From NCBI GenBank assembly GCA_023249255.1, contig JAHFCY010000179.1:1-6956 (forward strand): a DNA stretch of 6,956 bases, read 5' to 3'. This DNA is from Candidatus Lindowiibacteriota bacterium (GTDB lineage Bacteria > Lindowbacteria > 2-12-FULL-62-27). Of the stretch, positions 1-4,437 are shown piece after piece (position 1 is the stretch's first letter; each line of letters begins with the position of its first letter). A program made the position numbers and the translations under genes. The notes under the pieces were generated by a model that saw only the letters and a list, made by a program, of their open reading frames with translations, ran no database searches and was not told the DNA's origin.

Positions 1-13
1 CACGCGGCCAGTT

Positions 14-35
14 CCCCTCGCCCTGGGGCGAGGGG
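14..35. repeat. GC-rich hairpin downstream of the SLOG gene
   Basis: Perfect 10-bp inverted repeat (cccctcgccc at 14-23, gggcgagggg at 26-35) with a 2-nt centre. It lies about 75 nt past the stop of the minus-strand SLOG gene, so it could end that transcript or block 3' decay. No run of U follows it on either strand, so it is not a standard intrinsic terminator. It could equally be one copy of a dispersed intergenic repeat. Confidence 0.5.
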
Positions 36-109
36 CGCAGGGGAGTGGGGTTCGGGGGCCCGGCTTTTCCACGGTGTCCACAAGCGGGATGGAACCGCTC
101 GTGGTCAGA

Positions 110-1228
110 TCAGGCGGCAAGCCACTCCAAGTAACGGCGGCGGTGCAGGAATCGGACGACGGGCGCCAGGTCGAAGTGGCCATATTTCAATTCACGGTCC
201 GAGTCCGGATCAATCTGAAACTCATGGGGGTCGATGCTCTCCCCTCTGGCGACCGCCGGAAATGGCGACGGCTCACCAGCGTCGGGCATCAAGTCCGGGT
301 ATGGCTCGCAAATTTCGTCCGCCGTCAATGCCCTGACCGTGCCGTCGGAAAATTGTGCCAACCGCGCGGGCATGTCTGCGGGATCCCGAAACATCGACGC
401 TGTGGCACGACACTCGGGCGGGACGTAATGCGTCATCGGGTCGTAATGCCACTGCATGCGCGCGGCGCGGGCTCTGTCCTCGGGCGTCTCATTTTTGGGA
501 TGGACGTTTTTTCGGCTCGCCTGTCGAATGTCCAGCAGGATGTCGTGAAGAGTGCGGTCGATACCTACCGCGTCAATCAGGACCATGTGAGAGCCGAGGT
601 CAACCGTTTTGCCGTTGGTCTTTCGGAGTCCGCCTCTGGTCCGAAGCACGGAATAGCGGCGCGTCTCAATGTCGAGAGTGCCGAACATGCGTTTGACTTT
701 GGTCGTGACCAGCACGTCCCCCACAGTCAAAGCCGTCTGACCTCGTGAGAGGTAGGCCATGTCGTTCAAATTGGCAAGGCGGCGTTTGCCGTCGAGACCT
801 CGTGAAAAGCTCTCGTCAATCAGAACGTGCGCGATCCTGTGACCGTCCTCCGTATCAAGCACGGGCAACAAGTGGAACGTCTGAACGTCGATCGGCAGAC
901 CTGCCGCGCGGGCGGCGCGGATGGTGTAGGCCGTACCGTGAGAACGACCATCCCAGAACGCAAGGAGCCGGTCAGCCGAGGCAACGATCTGATCATCCCG
1001 AAGCAAAGCGGCGCGTTTGCCGTGGGCGTCCCAGTCCGGGCGAATGACACGGGACGGAACGCGGCGCCAGTGGGCCCACAAGTCGGCGAATGTGTCGGGG
1101 CCGGCGGCACCGCCGGAGATAACCTCGGTGATGGGTGTAACGCTGTGGATGGAATCCAGAGCGGCAAAGACGGCGGCGCGATAACGATCGCCTGTCAAAC
1201 AACGTGAACCGGTAACAGCTAGTCTCAT
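110..1228 (-). CDS. YspA/DUF2493-type SLOG domain protein with a long unrecognised C-terminal region
   Basis: The product is 372 aa. Residues 1-115 match the YspA/DUF2493 group of the SLOG superfamily: first beta strand RLAVTGSR (2-9), glycine turn GGAAGPD (39-45), RPDWDAHGK (63-71) and FWDGRSHGT (91-99). SLOG domains are Rossmann-like folds known or predicted to bind nucleotides or nucleotide-derived ligands, and DUF2493 genes are common in phages, plasmids and accessory regions. Residues about 120-372 are unfamiliar to me. They are charged and soluble-looking with no membrane segment, and include a proline- and acid-rich stretch late on. DUF2493 proteins are usually far shorter, so this looks like a fusion. 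I chose the ATG at 1226-1228 because GGGAGGG (1236-1242) lies 7 nt upstream. An in-frame ATG at 1247-1249 would overlap that site and has no good site of its own. The gene stands alone, with no same-strand neighbour in view. The SLOG call is firm; the cellular role is unknown. Confidence 0.88.
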   Translation of the reverse strand: MRLAVTGSRCLTGDRYRAAVFAALDSIHSVTPITEVISGGAAGPDTFADLWAHWRRVPSRVIRPDWDAHGKRAALLRDDQIVASADRLLAFWDGRSHGTAYTIRAARAAGLPIDVQTFHLLPVLDTEDGHRIAHVLIDESFSRGLDGKRRLANLNDMAYLSRGQTALTVGDVLVTTKVKRMFGTLDIETRRYSVLRTRGGLRKTNGKTVDLGSHMVLIDAVGIDRTLHDILLDIRQASRKNVHPKNETPEDRARAARMQWHYDPMTHYVPPECRATASMFRDPADMPARLAQFSDGTVRALTADEICEPYPDLMPDAGEPSPFPAVARGESIDPHEFQIDPDSDRELKYGHFDLAPVVRFLHRRRYLEWLAA

Positions 1229-1235
1229 GTCTAAT

Positions 1236-1242
1236 CCCTCCC
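1236..1242 (-). promoter_or_regulatory. Shine-Dalgarno site deciding the SLOG gene start
   Basis: On the minus strand GGGAGGG lies 7 nt before the ATG at 1226-1228. It falls inside the first codons of the longer reading (ATG at 1247-1249), which argues that the longer start is not used. Confidence 0.7.
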
Positions 1243-1257
1243 TTTTCATTTTGTGGC

Positions 1258-1314
1258 GACGAAAATTTTTTTCGTCCGCCTCATCAGTTGCTCAACTGAG
1301 GCGGACGGAAAAAA
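1258..1314 (-). promoter_or_regulatory. Long hairpin with an alternative fold in the SLOG gene leader
   Basis: Arms cgtccgcctca (1273-1283) and tgaggcggacg (1297-1307) pair perfectly. The pairing extends outward through seven T (1266-1272) and six A (1309-1314) with one bulged base. The inner part can also pair as tcagttg/caactga with a 3-nt bulge. A second hairpin, gacgaaaa (1258-1265) with ttttcgtc (1269-1276), shares bases with the outer arm, so the two folds exclude each other. The structure ends 16 nt before the gene's ribosome site. U and A flanks pair within the stem on both strands, so it is not an intrinsic terminator. It could be a protein operator, a translational control element or a repeat end. 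Confidence 0.5.
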
Positions 1315-1356
1315 TCAACAAATGATGTAATCGGGTACGTAGACGTCTCCACACAA

Positions 1357-1378
1357 CCGGCGACAGGGATGTCGCCGG
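1357..1378. repeat. 9-bp perfect hairpin with GGGA loop
   Basis: ccggcgaca (1357-1365) pairs with tgtcgccgg (1370-1378) around the loop ggga, which fits the GNRA tetraloop pattern on the plus strand. No U-tract follows on either side. It lies about 130 nt upstream of the SLOG start, so it may be in that gene's leader if transcription begins further up. Function unknown. Confidence 0.45.
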
Positions 1379-1519
1379 AATGATGCAGGGATGCGGGGAG
1401 CACGAGGGGAACACCTCGGATGAAATACGCCAAATGCAGAACGCCGACCCGAGGATGTGTAAAATGCGCCGCAGATTGTCAGCGCCACACACCGGAGGGT
1501 CGGGGTCAAGGGGCGCGGG

Positions 1520-1628
1520 ATCGCCGCAAAAATAAAAGCACCAACAGCGGGGTTGGAGATGGCCACATTTTCAAATCTCCGGCGGCCGTGGACGTCTCCT
1601 TTGAATACCTTTTATTTTTGCGGACGAT
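1520..1628. repeat. Inverted-repeat block, about 100 bp, with 15-bp perfect AT-rich ends
   Basis: ccgcaaaaataaaag (1524-1538) is the exact reverse complement of 1609-1623. Four further pairs (1520-1523 with 1625-1628) follow after one bulged base at 1624. The 70-bp interior holds smaller nested repeats: ccaac/gttgg (1541-1545, 1552-1556) and ggagat/atctcc (1555-1560, 1575-1580). The arms are far more AT-rich than the surroundings. This could be a small non-autonomous mobile element, a structured RNA or a protein-binding cruciform. I see no clear target-site duplication at its edges. Confidence 0.55.
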
Positions 1629-1936
1629 GCCCCTTGCCGCCGCCGACCGAGCGAATGGACGTCGCCGTGAGCGCCGTGAGGCGCGCAACGGACGACGCCA
1701 AGAGCGACGACGGCGGGAATTCGGGCGAAATGCGGCGTACCGCTGGCTGTTTATCTGCGAGCAAGCTGGCTCCTGGGATAGCCCCTCCGAAAGCTGTCTT
1801 TCGCGCGCATAGGAATGTCCGCGAGTTGGCGCGCGTTTAAATCACCACGTCTGCGAAGGAGCGCCGACGTTGCGGCAACGATCGCGGGTTCGCGTATAGC
1901 ATCTGCCGTCGAGGTTGGACGGGAAGCACAGACGTG

Positions 1937-1969
1937 GGCGGGTTCGACCCGCCGGTTTGTGCGGGTCGA
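1937..1969. repeat. Pair of mutually exclusive GC-rich hairpins
   Basis: ggcggg (1937-1942) pairs with cccgcc (1948-1953) around ttcga. The overlapping tcgacccg (1944-1951) pairs with cgggtcga (1962-1969) around a 10-nt loop. The two stems share 1948-1951 and cannot form together. The first superficially resembles a tRNA T-arm, but its loop is 5 nt, not 7. No gene follows closely, so a regulatory role is only a possibility. Confidence 0.35.
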
Positions 1970-2081
1970 GTGCCGCCGGCGATCTCGGGTGGCGGAGGGA
2001 ACCGACGCAGGGCAGTGGAGCGTAGATGCGAGGCGGAATACGTGCTCGTGCGGTATCGCGTGAGTCTGCGGTGAGGTTTAT

Positions 2082-2101
2082 GGCGGTGCGCGCGCACCGC
2101 C
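2082..2101. repeat. 20-bp perfect palindrome
   Basis: ggcggtgcgc is followed at once by its reverse complement gcgcaccgcc, with the centre between 2091 and 2092. An uninterrupted palindrome of this length suggests a binding site for a dimeric protein or a recombination site. It lies about 180 bp upstream of the HTH gene start and next to the change to AT-rich sequence. Confidence 0.55.
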
Positions 2102-2160
2102 TCATTCAGGCATGCGCCGCTTGAGCTTTCAGTACATGTGCCGGAAGATTCATGGACGTA

Positions 2161-2174
2161 ATATTTAATACTAA
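2161..2174. repeat. Left copy of an imperfect AT-rich repeat bracketing the HTH segment
   Basis: This 14-bp stretch, ending in aatactaa, matches 3470-3483 at 12 of 14 positions in the same orientation. The two copies bracket the AT-rich segment that carries the HTH gene, and the right copy lies about 9 bp from the break in the tRNA fragment. A pair of attachment-site remnants is possible. Chance similarity of AT-rich DNA is the alternative. Confidence 0.3.
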
Positions 2175-2264
2175 TAGATTGACTAAAGGACTAACCATTG
2201 ATAAGCATTGTTGAAAGTTTCGACATCAGATTCGACAAATCTACGGGAGGTGTTTCCGAACATC

Positions 2265-2540
2265 ATGGACCAGAAGAATGAACCTATGGGATCAACGGAA
2301 GGTGAGAGAGCGCAGAAAAGTAAATCGGGTATTCCGGACGTGCCTATTCCCGCCGGGCCCTATATAAATACTCCGGAGGCCGCATGCTATTTGCGGTTGT
2401 CGTTGGGGACGCTCGCCAATCTTGTCTCAGCCCGACGAATTCCATTTGCCAAAGCAGGCCGCCGCCGCGTTTTCAAAAAGACCGATCTCGATGAATATCT
2501 GGAAAAGTCATACAAACCGGCCGTGTCGATTTCCGTATAA
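2265..2540 (+). CDS. Small excisionase-like helix-turn-helix DNA-binding protein
   Basis: The product is 91 aa from the ATG at 2265. Residues about 33-82 form a MerR/excisionase-type HTH (HTH_17-like): YINTPEAACYLRLSLGTLAN carries the helix-turn-helix, and IPFAKAGRRRVFKKTDLDEYL the basic wing and last helix. Proteins of this kind act as excisionases or transcription regulators of mobile elements. The first 30 residues are polar and probably flexible. GGGAGG (2245-2250) precedes the ATG by 14 nt, which is rather far. An upstream in-frame TTG at 2208 would give 110 aa but has only a weak, distant AAAGGA (2185-2190), so I prefer the ATG. A possible -35 TTGACT lies at 2179-2184, without a convincing -10. 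The gene converges on the minus-strand frame ending at 2557. No integrase is present, so excisionase versus plain regulator cannot be decided. Confidence 0.75.
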   Translation: MDQKNEPMGSTEGERAQKSKSGIPDVPIPAGPYINTPEAACYLRLSLGTLANLVSARRIPFAKAGRRRVFKKTDLDEYLEKSYKPAVSISV

Positions 2541-2556
2541 ATTACCCAGGGACGCG

Positions 2557-3042
2557 CTACGAGTTTGGCTTTGGAAATACTGTGCTTTTACCGCCACGAT
2601 TTTCTTGATCCACGAGTACGTCCCACGTTCCAGGTAAGGTTGGCTGTGGATCGGGTTCTGGGTCTACCTGTGTGCTGAAGTTTCCAAGCAGCTCTTCCTT
2701 GTTTTGAAGTCGAAAGTACTGAACCTGCGCCACAACGGCTCGTTGTTGGTGATCCTTTAAATCCTCTATGCCAATAATCGGTTGCCGTATCTTGAACAGT
2801 ACAATCGCATTTCCCGGGCGCTTGTCGCTGCCGGCCGACACAAGGGTCATAACGAAGGAGGATCCCTCGTCATTGATGGCCATTTGCCTGCCGAGTGCGG
2901 TAAGAATCATGAGCAATTGATCCACCGGCGGAATCAGCAGGCCGCTCAAAATTTTCTGGATTGGCAAATTTCCAAATATCGCTAAATCACAACCTTGAAC
3001 GAGGCGGCGCAAAAAAACATGGAGCCATAATGGATTTCCCAA
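2557..3042 (-). CDS. Unrecognised hypothetical protein, probably frameshifted near its start
   Basis: I do not recognise this 161-residue frame. Its middle looks protein-like: PPVDQLLMILTALGRQMAIN, then NDEGSSFVMTLVSAG, then a charged helix-like stretch (EDLKDHQQRAVVAQ) and a Pro/Asp-rich tail. Codons in the central part favour G or C in the third position, as expected of a real gene here. There is no ATG before residue 46; the listed start is a TTG with no good ribosome site. The frame stays open upstream to 3087, where a TAG stops it. A GTG with a strong ribosome site (3110-3112) reads in the neighbouring frame down to a stop at 3074. The two open frames overlap at 3077-3087, so a one-base change there would give one protein of about 184 aa. 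I therefore suspect a recently broken gene. Its stop lies 16 bp from that of the HTH gene, tail to tail. No membrane segment or signal peptide is evident. Confidence 0.45.
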   Translation of the reverse strand: MGNPLWLHVFLRRLVQGCDLAIFGNLPIQKILSGLLIPPVDQLLMILTALGRQMAINDEGSSFVMTLVSAGSDKRPGNAIVLFKIRQPIIGIEDLKDHQQRAVVAQVQYFRLQNKEELLGNFSTQVDPEPDPQPTLPGTWDVLVDQENRGGKSTVFPKPNS

Positions 3043-3073
3043 TGCGTTTGCGGAGTTTATATTTGTGGCTGCG

Positions 3074-3112
3074 TTACGTGCTGCAAACTACTTTCGTCTG
3101 CGACTGGTTCAC
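3074..3112 (-). other. Short GTG frame with a strong ribosome site: broken gene start or leader peptide
   Basis: GTG at 3110-3112 is preceded by GAGGAGG (3119-3125) at a 6-nt spacing. It reads 12 codons to a TAA at 3074-3076. A promoter lies about 80-110 nt upstream. The most natural reading is that it is the true start of the minus-strand gene ending at 2557, put out of frame by one base. A leader peptide is the alternative. Confidence 0.4.
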
Positions 3113-3192
3113 CGCGCGCCTCCTCGATAGAGATTACACCCCCTCAAAAATTCATTGAAATGGGAGGCGGTCAGATGTCAGGATTTTTTTAA

Positions 3193-3221
3193 ATTATCCC
3201 GGAGAATTTGAACCGCGTCAA
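3193..3221 (-). promoter_or_regulatory. Sigma70-type promoter for the minus-strand gene at 2557-3112
   Basis: On the minus strand TTGACG (3216-3221) and GATAAT (3193-3198) are separated by exactly 17 nt. Each hexamer matches the sigma70 consensus at five of six positions. Transcription would start near 3186 and reach the ribosome site at 3119-3125 and the GTG at 3112, a leader of about 75 nt. This supports a real gene on the minus strand below it. Confidence 0.6.
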
Positions 3222-3330
3222 AAGATCTTTGCACAGAGAAGCAGACTCGATTTGACAGGATTGAGCTGATCGATGTGTACGCCTCCGCCACGTAGACGTC
3301 GACTTACGACCAATTCATCCGCAAAAAACA

Positions 3331-3351
3331 GTGACCTTTTTGTGACCTTTT
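3331..3351. repeat. Tandem 11-bp direct repeat (gtgaccttttt)
   Basis: gtgacctttt occurs at 3331-3340 and again at 3342-3351, an 11-bp period (one DNA turn), so a protein would meet both copies on the same helix face. It lies about 110 bp upstream of the minus-strand promoter and about 140 bp from the tRNA break. Arm-type integrase or excisionase sites and operator half-sites both take this form. Confidence 0.4.
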
Positions 3352-3469
3352 GGTTGGTAAATGGCACTAAAAAGCGTGATTTTGCGGGATGTGTCCGGAG
3401 CGGAGAAACAAGAATCTAACAGGTTGAAGCGTGATGGATTAAATAGGACTTGGACGCAACGGGTGATTC

Positions 3470-3483
3470 GTATTAAATACTAA
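3470..3483. repeat. Right copy of the imperfect AT-rich repeat bracketing the HTH segment
   Basis: gtattaaatactaa matches 2161-2174 at 12 of 14 positions, same orientation, 1.3 kb apart. Its core gtatt-a-aatac is itself palindromic. It stands about 9 bp from where the tRNA sequence stops making sense. Confidence 0.3.
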
Positions 3484-3492
3484 ACTTTGGCA

Positions 3493-3530
3493 TTACCATG
3501 GAGCTGCTCTGCCGACTGAGCTACCTCGGC
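3493..3530 (-). pseudogene. 5' half of a tRNA-Thr (GGT anticodon), broken in the anticodon loop
   Basis: On the minus strand the sequence reads as tRNA positions 1-38: acceptor strand GCCGAGG, TA, D-stem GCTC with loop AGTCGGCA and GAGC, then A, GCTCC and a loop ending TGGTAA, which places anticodon GGT (threonine). The next five bases (TGCCA, 3488-3492) cannot pair with GCTCC. No T-arm or acceptor 3' strand follows in the next few hundred bases, so the gene is not functional as it stands. It lies 70 bp past the Bat operon stop on the same strand. tRNA genes are common integration targets, and the break borders an AT-rich segment with an excisionase-like gene. A TTGCCG/TAGTGT pair upstream could be its old promoter, but weakly. 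Confidence 0.65.
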
Positions 3531-3600
3531 GAATCGCGCTGCGACACTATTTCATTTCACGGCTTGCGGCAATGGCCACGTGGGTCAAAGCGATTGACGA

Positions 3601-4437
3601 TCAGAGAGCGGGGTCTGCGGCAATTGCCCGGACCGCGGACGCGGGGATCCATCCGATCGAACCGTTTGTAAACCGCGCTTCGACAAAATTTGCCCGGCGA
3701 TCGACGATGTCGACCTCCACGCCGGGACTGACAGGCTCTGTGAACGCAGGATCGTACGTGACGGCCGCCCCTTTTCGGACGGTTTCCTCCCGCAGGACGA
3801 CGCCCTCTTCGATGATTTTTTCCCGGTGCAGATCCCACGCGATCGAACAGCCGAAGATGATCATGCCGGCGGCAAGAATCGGAATGGCCGGCCTGACGCG
3901 CTTTAAGGCGGTCCAAAACAGCCGCGCGGTCAGCCAGAGCCACAGACCGTTCCAGAACGTGAGAAAGATGGCCCAGCGGATGTTGGGTGGAATTAAAAAA
4001 TGGAAGAAGAAAAACGTGTGGAGCAATTCGGATGACGCAGGCGTCGGAAACTGGCTCTGGACTTTGGTCCGGGCGAATCTGAGATTTGTGCGCAGGCGGC
4101 TGTCTCCCGGAATCCATCGATCGGCCATCCGAAACCAATACATGGCCTCACCTACGTCGTGCAGTCGCAGGAAACAATTGCCGAGGTTGTAATACAAATA
4201 GCCGTTGCGATATCCGCCGCTCACCAGATGCCGGTATCGCCCAAGAGCGCTTTGAATATATGGCTCGCTCTCCTCGAAACTGCGCGAGGCCGCCGCCTTT
4301 TCCATTTCCGCGCCGGCTTGCGCCGCCCGCGCCGCCGCGTCCGTCTGAGAAAGCGTTTCAGCGCGCGCGGTTGAAGAGAACATGACAAGAAGGACGCAGG
4401 CGGCCGCAGCTGTAAATTTTCCTGTTCCATCGATCAT
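3601..4437 (-). CDS. batE: BatE-type protein: signal peptide, TPR, two membrane helices, SH3-like domain
   Basis: The product is 278 aa. Residues 1-26 form a signal peptide (hydrophobic AAAACVLLVMF, cleavage after ARA). A TPR region spans about 55-120, with YYNLGNCFLRLHDVGEAMYW the clearest repeat. Two membrane helices follow at about 153-176 and 184-203. The C-terminus (about 209-272) is a bacterial SH3-like domain with GWIP near its end. This order fits BatE of the Bat (Bacteroides aerotolerance) operon, whose proteins are thought to form an envelope complex linked to oxidative or cell-envelope stress; the mechanism is unsettled. Its ATG overlaps the stop of the upstream gene as ATGA (4434-4437), with GAGG 5 nt before the ATG, which indicates translational coupling. 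It is the last operon gene in view. No intrinsic terminator follows; a broken tRNA comes 70 bp later on the same strand. Confidence 0.83.
   Translation of the reverse strand: MIDGTGKFTAAAACVLLVMFSSTARAETLSQTDAAARAAQAGAEMEKAAASRSFEESEPYIQSALGRYRHLVSGGYRNGYLYYNLGNCFLRLHDVGEAMYWFRMADRWIPGDSRLRTNLRFARTKVQSQFPTPASSELLHTFFFFHFLIPPNIRWAIFLTFWNGLWLWLTARLFWTALKRVRPAIPILAAGMIIFGCSIAWDLHREKIIEEGVVLREETVRKGAAVTYDPAFTEPVSPGVEVDIVDRRANFVEARFTNGSIGWIPASAVRAIAADPAL

Larger units (their letters stand above)
1315..2207. other. Non-coding stretch of about 0.9 kb with several inverted repeats
   Basis: Short open frames occur on both strands here, but none has a recognisable motif, a persuasive ribosome site or natural amino-acid composition. 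They are rich in Arg, Pro and Ser, as expected of random translation of GC-rich DNA. The stretch holds a 9-bp hairpin (1357-1378), an inverted-repeat block (1520-1628), competing hairpins (1937-1969), a perfect palindrome (2082-2101) and an AT-rich end (2158-2207). I see no tRNA, rRNA or transposase. I could not identify the promoter of the SLOG gene within it. Confidence 0.5.
3113..3492. other. AT-rich non-coding stretch beside the broken tRNA
   Basis: This stretch holds the leader and promoter of the minus-strand gene (3193-3221), a tandem 11-bp repeat (3331-3351) and the right copy of the 14-bp repeat (3470-3483). I see no reading frame worth calling and no remnant of an integrase gene on either strand. 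Confidence 0.45.

Noticed and set aside
74-748. Long plus-strand frame of 224 codons opposite the SLOG gene
   Set aside because: It runs antisense to a gene with clear family motifs, and its translation is Arg-rich without any recognisable motif.
1266-1314. Intrinsic terminator
   Set aside because: The stem is strong, but T precedes it and A follows it on both strands, the reverse of what termination needs.
1420-1840. Plus-strand frames of 95-130 codons in the non-coding stretch
   Set aside because: Their composition is that of translated GC-rich random DNA (Arg, Ala, Pro), and they run through the inverted-repeat block. No ribosome site or motif supports them.
1937-1953. T-arm of a tRNA (ggttcgaccc)
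   Set aside because: The loop is 5 nt instead of 7, and no acceptor, D-arm or anticodon arm fits around it.
1837-2105. Minus-strand frames of 86-87 codons
   Set aside because: Two overlapping frames of similar length over the same GC-rich hairpins, both Arg/Pro-rich; typical chance frames.
2961-3158. Plus-strand frame of 65 codons
   Set aside because: No ribosome site, no motif, and it lies opposite the better-supported minus-strand gene and its ribosome site.
3252-3280. Plus-strand promoter from the perfect -35 TTGACA at 3252-3257
   Set aside because: No -10-like hexamer occurs at 16-18 nt spacing, and no plus-strand gene follows.
1337-3300. Exact 11-bp repeat acgtagacgtc at 1337-1347 and 3290-3300
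   Set aside because: Several 11-bp matches are expected by chance in a window of this length, and the match does not extend on either side.
3557-4192. Frames of about 200 codons on both strands over the batE gene
   Set aside because: They are in other frames of a gene with a signal peptide, TPR and SH3-like domain; their translations show nothing recognisable.
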